Of a DNA stretch of 64,000 nt, positions 15,025-23,891 are shown piece by piece (position 1 is the stretch's first letter; each line of letters starts with the position of its first letter). The notes under the pieces were generated by a model that worked only from the letters and a program-made list of their open reading frames with translations, was not told the DNA's origin and searched no databases. The stretch is from Citromicrobium sp. JLT1363 (lineage in GTDB: Bacteria; Pseudomonadota; Alphaproteobacteria; Sphingomonadales; Sphingomonadaceae), in NCBI RefSeq assembly GCF_000186705.1, contig NZ_AEUE01000003.1, positions 1 to 64,000 of the forward strand. The letters are read 5' to 3'. A program made the translations under genes and the position numbers.

Positions 15025-16394
15025 GCCGCCTGATCGTTGTCTCGAACAGAGTATCCGTCCCCAAGGCGCGGGGTGCGGCAGGGTCGCAGGGCGGGCTGGC
15101 CGTGGCACTTGGATCCGCTCTGCGCGAGCGGCGCGGCATCTGGTTCGGCTGGTCGGGCAAGGAGACGGAGACCTATACCGGCGACATCAACATGCAGAAG
15201 AACGATGGAGTCACCACGGCGACCATCGATCTCGAAGCGCAGGATGTCGACGAATATTATAACGGCTACGCCAATCGCACGCTCTGGCCGCTGTTTCACT
15301 ACCGCATCGATCTTGCCGAATACGAAACCGGGTTCGGCAAGGGATACGAGCGGGTCAACAAGCGCTTTGCCGACAGCCTGGGTCCGCTGATCGAGCCGGA
15401 GGACATGGTCTGGGTCCACGATTACCACTTGCTGCCGCTGGGCAGTCGCCTGCGCGAACGCGGCAACAAGAACAAGATCGGCTTCTTCCTCCACATACCC
15501 TGGCCTCCGCGCAACCTGCTGGTGGCGCTGCCGTTTCACGAGCGCCTGGTGCTGACCATGCTCGACTACGACCTGATCGGCTTCCAGGACGAGGAATCGG
15601 TCGACAGCTTCCTGGGCTATTGCCGCAAGGAACTGCAGGCGGATGTGCGCGAAGATGGCACCGTCACCTACGACGGGCGCTCGGTAAAGGTCGCTGCCTT
15701 TCCCATCGGATTGGATTACGACGAGTTCCTCGAGGGCGGACAGAGCGGTGAGGCGCGCCAGGCAGAGCAGCGCATGCGTTCAAGCTCGCGCCACCGCAAG
15801 GTCATCATCGGGGTGGACCGGCTGGACTATTCCAAGGGTCTGCCGGAGCGGTTCGATGCGCTCGGCCGATTTTTCGACACCTATCCGGACCGTGTGGCTC
15901 AAACGCTCTACGTCCAGATCGCACCGCCTTCGCGGCAGGATGTCGTCAGCTACCAGCGCATCCGCAATACGCTGGAACAGAAGGCGGGCCAGATCAATGG
16001 CGAGCGTTCGGAGGTGGACATGGTCCCGATTCGCTACGTCAACAAGGGATACCCCCGGCAGGCGCTGTTCGGCATCTACCGGTCCGCCCATGTCGGCCTC
16101 GTCACGCCGCTGCGCGACGGGATGAACCTTGTCGCCAAGGAATACGTCGCGGCGCAGGACCCGGAAGACCCCGGCGTTCTGGTGCTCTCTCGCTTCGCGG
16201 GCGCGGCCGAACAGCTAAAGGATGCGCTGCTCGTCAATCCATACAGCCTGGAAGAAACCAGCGAGGCAATCCGCACCGCGCTCGACATGCCGCTGGAAGA
16301 GCGCAAGGCGCGCTGGGAAAAGCTCAACGAGGTGATCAAGACCTCCACGGTCGAGCAGTGGCGATCCGATTTCGTGGAAGCGCTGAGCGCCTGA
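15021..16394 (+). CDS. otsA: Trehalose-6-phosphate synthase OtsA
   Basis: 457 residues, normal for this GT20 enzyme, which joins UDP- or GDP-glucose to glucose-6-phosphate. It starts MSRLIVVSNRVSVPKARG with GGLAVAL for the glucose-6-phosphate site. Other family motifs are WVHDYHLLPLG, IGFFLHIPWPP, GVDRLDYSKGLPERFDA and LVTPLRDGMNLVAKEYVAAQ with VLVLSRFAGAAEQL. I chose the ATG at 15021, which overlaps the GH15 stop (ATGA), over one five codons upstream. It completes the otsB-GH15-otsA operon. Trehalose here is most likely an osmotic and stress solute. Confidence 0.96.
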   Translation: MSRLIVVSNRVSVPKARGAAGSQGGLAVALGSALRERRGIWFGWSGKETETYTGDINMQKNDGVTTATIDLEAQDVDEYYNGYANRTLWPLFHYRIDLAEYETGFGKGYERVNKRFADSLGPLIEPEDMVWVHDYHLLPLGSRLRERGNKNKIGFFLHIPWPPRNLLVALPFHERLVLTMLDYDLIGFQDEESVDSFLGYCRKELQADVREDGTVTYDGRSVKVAAFPIGLDYDEFLEGGQSGEARQAEQRMRSSSRHRKVIIGVDRLDYSKGLPERFDALGRFFDTYPDRVAQTLYVQIAPPSRQDVVSYQRIRNTLEQKAGQINGERSEVDMVPIRYVNKGYPRQALFGIYRSAHVGLVTPLRDGMNLVAKEYVAAQDPEDPGVLVLSRFAGAAEQLKDALLVNPYSLEETSEAIRTALDMPLEERKARWEKLNEVIKTSTVEQWRSDFVEALSA

Positions 16395-16416
16395 GGCGCC
16401 GCCTTATGCCAGGGGC

Positions 16417-17088
16417 CTAGATCAGCGCGCGGCGGCCATCCCCCGCAAGGCTGACGAGCACCCAGATGATCAGCGGCACGAACACGAAGCTGAGCACAAC
16501 CTTCGCAATCGCCTGCCCGATCAGCAGCGGTACGATGTCGAACTGACCGTAGAACGCGACCGTGATGAAGATCAGCGTGTCGACCGCCTGGCTCACCGCG
16601 GATGCGAAGCCGCCCCGCAGCATCATCCAGAAGCCGCCGCCATCGCCGTTTTGGCCGCGCAACCGTTCGAACAGCCAGACATTGAGGAACAGCGAAACCC
16701 CGTAGGCGATGGGGCCAGCGATCATGATCCGTCCGGTCTGGCTCAGCACGGTTTCGAATGCCGCGAGGTTTTCCGCCGGCATCTGCGGGCTGGGCGGGAA
16801 GGCCAGCACCAGCTGGATCAGCAGGACCGACAGGCCGAGCGGGGCGAAACCCCACAATACCAGCCTGTTCGCGGCCGCCTTGCCGTAAAGTTGGGCGATC
16901 GTGCTGGAGATGGCGACCAGCATCAGGAACGCGAGAATTCCCGACTCCACCGCCAGCGTGGTGAAGCCCAGCGGCAGGGCGATCTGCTTGAAGCCCAGCA
17001 CGCCGGCCAGCACGGTCATCCCGCCGTAGAGCAGGGCATAGACGAATAGCGGGCGGGGCAGCGCAGGGGCCGTGCTGGTCTGATCCAT
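16417..17088 (-). CDS. Queuosine precursor transporter (YhhQ/VUT family)
   Basis: 223 residues, almost all membrane-embedded (about six segments): FVYALLYGGMTVLAGVLGFK, SGILAFLMLVAISSTIAQLY, GPIAYGVSLFLNVWLFERLR and AVDTLIFITVAFYGQFDIVP. The pattern ARNRLVLWGF-like after segment 2 and SQAVDTLIFI near segment 5 matches the YhhQ family, which imports preQ0/preQ1 for queuosine in tRNA. It stands alone between convergent otsA and the divergent nucleoside transporter. I found no preQ1 riboswitch-like element upstream. Confidence 0.82.
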   Translation of the reverse strand: MDQTSTAPALPRPLFVYALLYGGMTVLAGVLGFKQIALPLGFTTLAVESGILAFLMLVAISSTIAQLYGKAAANRLVLWGFAPLGLSVLLIQLVLAFPPSPQMPAENLAAFETVLSQTGRIMIAGPIAYGVSLFLNVWLFERLRGQNGDGGGFWMMLRGGFASAVSQAVDTLIFITVAFYGQFDIVPLLIGQAIAKVVLSFVFVPLIIWVLVSLAGDGRRALI

Positions 17089-17218
17089 GGTCGGGGCTTA
17101 AGATCGTGCCGCGAAAAAGGAAAGATGGCGGGAACCGATTTGCCCCATGCGAATTGACTGACCCTCCTGAAAAGGCAAAGGGTGCGCGAACTTCCCGCGG
17201 ACGACCCGAAAGGCTTTT

Positions 17219-18583
17219 ATGCCGCCCGTTCTTGCCAGCCTGATTGGGATCGTCGCGATCCTTGCTGTTGCCTTCCTGCTTTCCAACGCCAAGACCAAGA
17301 TTCGCCTGCGGGTCGTCCTGTCCGCCTTCGCGCTACAGGCACTGCTGGCGTTCCTGATCCTGCGCACGTCCGGCGGGCGGATGGTGATCCGCGAGATGAG
17401 CAACGGCGTTGCCGCGCTTCTCTCCTATGCCGATGCCGGTACCGCCTTCCTGTTCGGGGCGGACAATCCGCTGTCGAACACCTTCGCGCTGGGCGCGCTG
17501 CCGGTGATCGTGTTCTTCGCGGCGCTGGTTTCGATTCTCTATCACCTCGGCATCATGCAGGTCATCGTGCGCTGGCTGGGCGGCGGCATTGGCGCGATTA
17601 CCGGGATCAGCAAGGTCGAGGCGCTGGGATCGGCGGCGAACATCTTCGTCGGCCAGTCGGAAAGCCCGCTGGTCGTGCGGCCCTATCTCGCGGCGCTGGC
17701 ACCCAGCCGCCTGTTCACCCTGATGACCGTGGGCATGGCCGGTGTCGCGGGCACCATCCTGGCTGCCTATGCCGGGCTGCTGGGCAACGAATACCTGCCC
17801 TTCCTGCTGGCCGCGGCCTTCATGTCCGCGCCGGGTGGCATCCTGATGGCGAAGATCATCATGCCCGACGTGGAAGAAGCCTCCCCCGAAGCCGAGGGGG
17901 AACTGAACCTGCCGCGTGGCCGGATCAGCGCAGAGGGGCCGGCGGCCATTACCGAAAGAGAGCACGCGCACGAGGTCGAAATGGCCGAGGCCTTCGAGGA
18001 AGGCGAGCGGCCCGCCAATCTGATCGAGGCGGCTGCCCAGGGTGCGCAGACCGGCCTCAAGCTGGCGGCTGCGGTCGGCGCGATGCTGCTTGCATTCGTC
18101 GCGCTGGTCGCACTGGCCAATGGCCTTTTGGGCGGGGTGGGCTCCGGACTGGTGCAGCTGGCAGAATCCGTTGGCGCCCCCTTCCGGGCGGATGTGGCCA
18201 CGTGGCTGCTCGATCTCAGTTTCCAGAAGCTGCTGGGCATGATCTTCGCACCGATCATGTTCCTTATCGGCGTCCCGTGGGAGGATGCGGGAATTGCCGG
18301 CGGGCTGTTCGGCACCAAGATCGTGCTCAACGAATTCGTGGCCTTCATCGAGCTGGGCCAGATCGGCGCTGCGGACATGTCCGAGCGCAGCCGGGCGATC
18401 ATCACCTTCGCGCTGTGCGGCTTTGCGAATTTCAGCTCGATCGCCATCCAGATGGCGGTGACGGGGGGGCTGGCGCCCAACCAGCGTCCCGTCATCGCCA
18501 AGCTGGGCATTCGTGCGCTGGTCGCCGGGTCGCTCGCCAACCTTATGAGCGCGGCGCTCGCCGGGCTCTTCCTGCCTGCCTGA
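17219..18583 (+). CDS. Concentrative nucleoside transporter (NupC family)
   Basis: 454 residues. The CNT family core is present: [93 protein letters not shown] and [20 protein letters not shown]. These carry the nucleoside- and cation-binding helix-turn segments of CNT proteins. It imports nucleosides with H+ or Na+. A hydrophilic insertion of about 50 acidic residues (around 217-270) separates the two halves, as in other bacterial CNTs. The next gene starts 13 nt downstream, so they may be co-transcribed. Confidence 0.93.
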   Translation: MPPVLASLIGIVAILAVAFLLSNAKTKIRLRVVLSAFALQALLAFLILRTSGGRMVIREMSNGVAALLSYADAGTAFLFGADNPLSNTFALGALPVIVFFAALVSILYHLGIMQVIVRWLGGGIGAITGISKVEALGSAANIFVGQSESPLVVRPYLAALAPSRLFTLMTVGMAGVAGTILAAYAGLLGNEYLPFLLAAAFMSAPGGILMAKIIMPDVEEASPEAEGELNLPRGRISAEGPAAITEREHAHEVEMAEAFEEGERPANLIEAAAQGAQTGLKLAAAVGAMLLAFVALVALANGLLGGVGSGLVQLAESVGAPFRADVATWLLDLSFQKLLGMIFAPIMFLIGVPWEDAGIAGGLFGTKIVLNEFVAFIELGQIGAADMSERSRAIITFALCGFANFSSIAIQMAVTGGLAPNQRPVIAKLGIRALVAGSLANLMSAALAGLFLPA

Positions 18584-18596
18584 CAAGAGAGCTTCC

Positions 18597-19526
18597 ATGT
18601 CCGATATTGCTTCCGTCTCGCTCGAACGCCCGCTGGAGGACATCGCGCGCGATCTGGGGGAGAGCTTTGCCGAGTTCGGTTTCGGCATCGTGCGCGACCA
18701 TGGCATTCCCGACGATCTGGTGGCGCGGGCGCAGGCGGCGAGCGAGGCCTTCTTCGCGCTGCCCGATGAGGCGAAGCGGGCCTACAAGATCGAAGGCAAT
18801 GCAGGCGCGCGGGGCTACACCCCCTTCGGGCAGGAGCAGGCCAAGGACGCGACCGTGTTCGATCTCAAGGAGTTCTGGCACGTCGGCCGCGATCTGGACG
18901 ACGGCCACCCGCTGGCACGGTTCATGGAACCCAATATCTGGCCCGCCGAAGTGCCCGAGTTCGAGCCGACCATGCGCGAACTTTTCAACGCCTTCGACGC
19001 GAGCGGCAGCCGCATCCTCTCGGCCATTGCCATCCATCTGGGCGAAGCGCCCGACTTCTTCGATCCGGCGATCGAGGACGGCAATTCGGTGCTGCGCCTG
19101 CTACGCTATCCGCCGCTGCCCGAGGATGCGCCCGACGGAGCGATCCGCGCTGCCCCGCATGGCGATATCAACGCCATCACCTTGCTGCTGGGCGCGGAGG
19201 AAGCCGGGCTGGAACTGCTTACGCGCAAGGGCGAATGGCTGGCGGTCAGCCCGCCGCCCGGCGCGCTGGCGGTCAATATCGGCGACATGCTGGAACGGCT
19301 GACGAATCACCGCCTGCGTTCGACGACGCACCGGGTGGTCAATCCGAGCGGGGATGCCGCGCGGCGGACGCGCTATTCGATGCCCTACTTCCTTCATTTC
19401 CGGCCCGATTTCGAAATCGCGCCGCTGCCATCCTGCATCGCCGAGGGCGCCGAAGGAGAGGCCCCGGAGCCGATCCTGGCGCACGACTTCCTGATGCAGC
19501 GCCTGCGCGAGATCAAGCTGGCCTGA
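18597..19526 (+). CDS. 2-oxoglutarate/Fe(II)-dependent oxygenase, isopenicillin N synthase-like
   Basis: 309 residues. The N-terminal DIOX_N part has FAEFGFGIVRDHGIPDDLVA and AYKIEGNAGARGYTPFGQEQ. The catalytic jelly roll has the iron triad HGDINAITLLLG (HxD) and LRSTTHRVVNPSG (distal His), with the 2-oxoglutarate-binding Arg in RRTRYSMPYF (RxS). This is the family that includes ethylene-forming, flavone and gibberellin-type oxygenases; bacterial members are mostly of unknown substrate. It follows the nucleoside transporter by 13 nt. I cannot name a substrate. Confidence 0.88.
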   Translation: MSDIASVSLERPLEDIARDLGESFAEFGFGIVRDHGIPDDLVARAQAASEAFFALPDEAKRAYKIEGNAGARGYTPFGQEQAKDATVFDLKEFWHVGRDLDDGHPLARFMEPNIWPAEVPEFEPTMRELFNAFDASGSRILSAIAIHLGEAPDFFDPAIEDGNSVLRLLRYPPLPEDAPDGAIRAAPHGDINAITLLLGAEEAGLELLTRKGEWLAVSPPPGALAVNIGDMLERLTNHRLRSTTHRVVNPSGDAARRTRYSMPYFLHFRPDFEIAPLPSCIAEGAEGEAPEPILAHDFLMQRLREIKLA

Positions 19527-19771
19527 CCCACGTTACAGCGGGCGTCACACTGTTACGATTATAATAAAGTTGCGCATGTTGCAGTGCGGCAACACCTCTA
19601 AAACCCGGAAATGCGTGTGTTTCGGGGATGGGGCGCCGAGCAGTGTCACTGTCCGGCCATGCCGTCACTGAACTGTCATATTTCTGGCCTTAGGCGCCCT
19701 TCGACCGGCCAGGGGGTCGGCCCACAGACATTATCGATTCTCTCCACGACGCGTCTTCAAAGGGGTAGTCC

Positions 19772-22700
19772 ATGAAGCTCAAGTATCTGCTGGCAGCTAG
19801 CGTTGTCAGCCTCTCCGCCGCTGCGATCGTCCCGGCCCCGCTGGCCGCGCAGGAAACCACCTCCGCCATCACCGGCGCGGTGACCGACGAAAGCGGCAAC
19901 CCGATCCCCGGCGCGACCGTCGTCCTGACGGACGCGCGCACCGGACGCACCAGCACCTCCACCACTTCCAGCCAGGGCGCGTTCAACTTCCGCACGCTGG
20001 AAGTCGGCGGCCCCTACACCGTGGTCGTGAACGCCGCCGGTTATCAGGGTGAGCGCGTCGACGGCATCGCCATCAGCCTGTCCGATACGCGCGCCCTGCG
20101 CTTTGCGCTTGCGCAGGACGCCGCTGCCAGCGTCGGTGACGAAATCGTCGTGACCGCCGCCGCCGTCAGCACCCCCTCGCTGGCGCTTGGCCCGGGCAGC
20201 TCCTTCGGCCTCGACACGCTCGAAGAGCAGCCGACGATCAACCGCGACATCCGCGACGTGATCGCGCTGGACCCGCGCGTCACCTTCGACTCCGGCTTCC
20301 CGGACGACAACGGCGCCGTTTCCTGCCTCGGCGCGTCGGAGCGCAACAACTCGCTGACCATCGACGGCGTCCGCATCGACGACGGCTTCGGCCTCGGCAG
20401 CACGCCGTTCCCTTCGGAAGCGCAGCCCTTCCCGTTCGAAGCGCTGTCCTCCGTCTCGGTGGAATTCGCCCCGTTCGACGTTCAGTACGGCCTCTTCTCG
20501 GGTTGTAACATCAACGTCGTCACCAAGTCGGGTTCGAACGACTTCTTCGGCGGCGGCTACTTCTTCTACAACGACGACAGCCTGATCGGCGACACGGTCG
20601 ACGGTCGCAACGTCAGCCTCGGCAAGTTCGAGACCAAGAAGTACGGCGGCTACCTCGGTGGCCCGATCGTCGAGGATCGCCTGTTCTTCTTCGTCAGCTA
20701 CGACCGCGAAGACGGCTCGCGCGGTGAAGACGACGGCCCGCTGGGTTCGGGTGCGGCCAACGAAGCGCAGAACGTGACGCAGGCCGAAATCCAGCAGGTC
20801 CAGCAGATCCTGCAGAACGTGTACGGCTTCGATGCCGGCGACGTTGTCACCTCGCTGCCCAACAGCACCGAGCGCCTGTTTGCCCGTATCGACGCGAACA
20901 TCTCCGATCGTCACCGCCTGGCATTCAGCTACGGCCTGACCCGCGAAGACTTCGTGAGCTCGGGCGAAGGTTCGAACGCACGCTTCGACGAGATCGCGCT
21001 GTCCTCGAACTTCTACCAGTCGGGCAACAAGATCGACAGCTACTCGGCCCGCCTGTTCTCCGACTGGACGGACAACTTCTCGACCGAGATCCGTCTGTCG
21101 CGTCTCGAAAACCGTGACGTTCAGGACAGCCTGGGTGGTACCGACTTCCAGCAGTTCGAGATCACGACCCCGTCGGGCGGCACGATCTTCATCGGCCCGG
21201 ACCGGTTCCGTCAGCGCAACGATCTGGAAACCACGACCGATCAGGCCAAGATCGCGGCCTTCGCCACTGCGGGCAATCACTTCTTCACCATCGGTGCGGA
21301 ATACGACCGCTTCGACGTGTTGAACCTTTTCGTCCAGGACGGCACCGGCACGGCCGAGTTCGACAGCTTTGCCGATCTTCAGGCCGGCACGCCGAGCGAC
21401 TTCGTGATCCGCGTGCCCGTCAGCGGCAACATCGACGACGCGACTGCCCTGTTCGAGCGTGAGATCTACACGGTCTACGCACAGGACGAATGGCAGCTGA
21501 CCCCGGACTTCCTGCTCCAGTTCGGCGTCCGCTACGACTTCTACAACGGCGACTCCAAGCCTGCCCCGAACCCCACCTTCCTGGCGCGTTACGGCTTCTC
21601 GAACCAGACCGGTTTCGACCAGCTCGATGTCGTCCAGCCGCGTGCGGGCTTCCGCTACGATGCGGGCGATCTGGGCCTCGGTGGTTACACCGTGTTCCGC
21701 GGCGGCGTCGGCATCTTCTCGGGTGGCGATCCGACCGTGCTGTTCGCCAACAGCTACACGAACAACGGCATCACGCTGGACGACGTGTTCCTGAACGAAA
21801 TCCAGGCGGCCAACATCACAGACTTCCTGGGTGCGGGCGTTCAGCCCAATGTGCTGCCGCTGGCGGTTGCCGGGGATGGTGAAGTCAACGCCATCGATCC
21901 GGACTTCGAGATCCCGCGGGTTCTGCGTGCGAACTTCGGCGTCGAACACCAGTTCGATTTCGGCCCCACGCTGATGATCGATTACATCTACTCGAAGAAC
22001 AACAACCCGCTGTTCGTGCAGGACCTCACGCTGGCACAGATCGGCACGGCGCCTGATGGCCGTCCGCTCTACCGTCAGGTCGATTTCCTCGATCCGGACT
22101 GCGCGGCCAACCCGGCAAGTGCGGCCTGTTCGGCACGTACCACCAGCGATTACCTGCTGACCAACGGCAAGGGTGGCCGCGGCCACGTCGCCAGCGTCAG
22201 CCTGCGTGACAGCTGGCCGCAGGGCGGCGCGTTCCTGGGCATCGGCGGTGACATCACGATCGGTTACTCCTACTCGGATGTGACCGAGATTCAGCCGCTG
22301 ACCTCCAGCCGCGCGGTTTCGAACTTCGGCAACTTCTCGAAGATCGACGTGAACAACCCTGAAGCGAGCCGTTCGAACGCGTCGCGTTCGCACAACGCGC
22401 TGTTCCGCCTGAACCTCGAAAAGGACCTGTTCGGCGACAACACGACCGAGTTCACCTTCTTCCTGAAGTACCGGACCGGCCAGCCGTTCAGCTACAACTT
22501 CGATACGCCGGGTGCCTTCAACCCGTTCGGCGACTCGAACTCCTTCGAAGACCGCGTGCTGCTCTACGTCCCGGCTGTGAACGACCCGACGGTCACCTAC
22601 GCACCGGGCTTCGACCTCGCGGCCTTCAACCAGTACCTCGCCGACAGCGGTCTGGACGAATACCGCGGTTCGATCGTTCCGCGGAACGCGTTCGACAGCG

Positions 22701-23005
22701 GAGACTACTGGGATCTGGACCTGCGCTTCAGCCAGGAACTGCCCGGCTTCTTCGGCAGCGATCGCTTCAAGCTGATCGTCGATGTCGAGAACGCGCTGAA
22801 CCTGATCGACAGCAGCTGGAATACGCTGCGCGACGTGTCGTTCGAGTACAACGTGCCGATCGTGCAGACGCAGATCAACGGCGCGGGCCAGTACGAGTTC
22901 GTCAACTTCGTCGATCCGCGTAACGGCGACGAACTGGTTCCGCTCAGCACCAGCACCGGCCCGTCGGTGTGGCAGGTTCAGTTCGGTCTGCGCTACGAAT
23001 TCTGA
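19772..23005 (+). CDS. Oar-like TonB-dependent outer-membrane receptor with N-terminal carboxypeptidase-like domain
   Basis: 1077 residues. It has a signal peptide (MKLKYLLAASVVSLSAAAIV), then a CarboxypepD_reg-like domain (SAITGAVTDESGNPIPGATV), a TonB box-like VGDEIVVTAAA near residue 127, a plug (NRDIRDVIALDPRVTFDSG, with NNSLTIDGVRIDDGFG) and a large beta-barrel ending in WQVQFGLRYEF, whose terminal Phe suits BAM insertion. This is the Oar architecture, common in oligotrophic alphaproteobacteria and Bacteroidetes for uptake of peptides or polymers. Codon use is notably uniform, with C/G endings, suggesting high expression. A strong terminator follows, then a TonB-like gene. The ligand is unknown. 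Confidence 0.92.
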   Translation: MKLKYLLAASVVSLSAAAIVPAPLAAQETTSAITGAVTDESGNPIPGATVVLTDARTGRTSTSTTSSQGAFNFRTLEVGGPYTVVVNAAGYQGERVDGIAISLSDTRALRFALAQDAAASVGDEIVVTAAAVSTPSLALGPGSSFGLDTLEEQPTINRDIRDVIALDPRVTFDSGFPDDNGAVSCLGASERNNSLTIDGVRIDDGFGLGSTPFPSEAQPFPFEALSSVSVEFAPFDVQYGLFSGCNINVVTKSGSNDFFGGGYFFYNDDSLIGDTVDGRNVSLGKFETKKYGGYLGGPIVEDRLFFFVSYDREDGSRGEDDGPLGSGAANEAQNVTQAEIQQVQQILQNVYGFDAGDVVTSLPNSTERLFARIDANISDRHRLAFSYGLTREDFVSSGEGSNARFDEIALSSNFYQSGNKIDSYSARLFSDWTDNFSTEIRLSRLENRDVQDSLGGTDFQQFEITTPSGGTIFIGPDRFRQRNDLETTTDQAKIAAFATAGNHFFTIGAEYDRFDVLNLFVQDGTGTAEFDSFADLQAGTPSDFVIRVPVSGNIDDATALFEREIYTVYAQDEWQLTPDFLLQFGVRYDFYNGDSKPAPNPTFLARYGFSNQTGFDQLDVVQPRAGFRYDAGDLGLGGYTVFRGGVGIFSGGDPTVLFANSYTNNGITLDDVFLNEIQAANITDFLGAGVQPNVLPLAVAGDGEVNAIDPDFEIPRVLRANFGVEHQFDFGPTLMIDYIYSKNNNPLFVQDLTLAQIGTAPDGRPLYRQVDFLDPDCAANPASAACSARTTSDYLLTNGKGGRGHVASVSLRDSWPQGGAFLGIGGDITIGYSYSDVTEIQPLTSSRAVSNFGNFSKIDVNNPEASRSNASRSHNALFRLNLEKDLFGDNTTEFTFFLKYRTGQPFSYNFDTPGAFNPFGDSNSFEDRVLLYVPAVNDPTVTYAPGFDLAAFNQYLADSGLDEYRGSIVPRNAFDSGDYWDLDLRFSQELPGFFGSDRFKLIVDVENALNLIDSSWNTLRDVSFEYNVPIVQTQINGAGQYEFVNFVDPRNGDELVPLSTSTGPSVWQVQFGLRYEF

Positions 23006-23037
23006 TCGTAGCGGCTGAACAGCCGAATTCGAAAAAA

Positions 23038-23072
23038 GCGGCGGCCTCCCTCACGGGAGGTCGCCGTTTTTC
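23038..23072 (+). terminator. Rho-independent terminator after the Oar-like receptor
   Basis: A 12-bp stem, CGGCGGCCTCCC / GGGAGGTCGCCG with one wobble, closes a TCAC loop and is followed by TTTTT. It lies 33 nt after the receptor stop and before the TonB-like gene, so that gene probably has its own promoter or depends on readthrough. Confidence 0.88.
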
Positions 23073-23132
23073 GTTGGGGCGGCCGCCGCGGGTCGGTGGA
23101 ACCGCCTGCCCGCGCGCAGAGTTTCGAAACCG

Positions 23133-23891
23133 ATGGACGACGCGCGGGGATTTTCCGAGACCACGAACAGGCCGAGCTTTGCCGTGCTCGCAGGGATCGT
23201 CCTGCTGCATGTCGCGCTGTTCTACGGGCTGATTCGCGCGCTCGCGCCCGATCTGGTGACCGGCGAAAGCGTGACCGCAGTCTCTGCCTTCGACCTTGCC
23301 TCACCTCCGCCGCCACAGCCCACGCCAACCCCCACGCAAGACCCTGCCGAGAAAAGTGCCGCCGGCCCGCCAGAAGAAGCGGCCGGAGCGCAGGGCGATC
23401 CGGGAGAGCGGGCCACCGCCCGCGCGGTCACCGCGCCTCAGCCACCCATCCCGCTCCCCAGCCGCAGCGCGGCACCTCGCGCCGCCTCGACCGGGACGGC
23501 GAACGAATCGGGTGCGGCCGATAGCGGCGATGGCACGGGCGCGTCGGGCGATGGCGCTGGCACCGGCGCAGGTGGCCAGGGGCAGGGCGGCGGAGGGGGC
23601 GGCATCGCCGTCGAGCCTAGCCTCACCCGTTCGATCACCGACGTATCGGCCTTCCCGGTCCCGCCCGAAGGCCGCCGGGCGCGGGTCGGCAAACGTACGC
23701 TGGTGATGCTGGATGTCTCAGCCCGGGGGCGGGTGACCGGCTGCCGGGTCACACAGTCCAGCGGGTTTCCGGATACGGACGCGAAGGTGTGCGAACTGGC
23801 ATACGAGCAGGTCCGCTTCGAACCTGCGCGCGATGCCGCGGGCAACCCCGTCGCTTCGCGCTTTCACTACCAGCAGAAGTTCTTCAACTAG
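23133..23891 (+). CDS. TonB-like energy transducer
   Basis: 252 residues. A single membrane anchor at about 16-38 (SFAVLAGIVLLHVALFYGLI) is followed by a Pro-rich spacer (SPPPPQPTPTPTQDPAEK), a Gly-rich hinge of about 40 residues and a C-terminal TonB domain (RVGKRTLVMLDVSARGRVTG, then CRVTQSSGFPDTDAKVCELA and AYEQVRFEPARDAAGNPVAS). TonB links the inner-membrane proton force to outer-membrane receptors. No exbB/exbD lies next to it. Its partner receptor is likely the Oar-like protein just upstream. The Gly-rich hinge is longer than the usual Pro/Lys spacer. Confidence 0.83.
   Translation: MDDARGFSETTNRPSFAVLAGIVLLHVALFYGLIRALAPDLVTGESVTAVSAFDLASPPPPQPTPTPTQDPAEKSAAGPPEEAAGAQGDPGERATARAVTAPQPPIPLPSRSAAPRAASTGTANESGAADSGDGTGASGDGAGTGAGGQGQGGGGGGIAVEPSLTRSITDVSAFPVPPEGRRARVGKRTLVMLDVSARGRVTGCRVTQSSGFPDTDAKVCELAYEQVRFEPARDAAGNPVASRFHYQQKFFN

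Noticed and set aside
16417-17218. preQ1 riboswitch before the queuosine precursor transporter
   Set aside because: No preQ1-I type hairpin with the C-rich loop and A-rich tail was found in the 130 nt between the divergent genes.
19757-22393. Open frame of about 880 codons antisense to the Oar-like receptor
   Set aside because: Repetitive Val/Arg/Asp composition mirrors the receptor's codon bias; no domain and no ribosome site.
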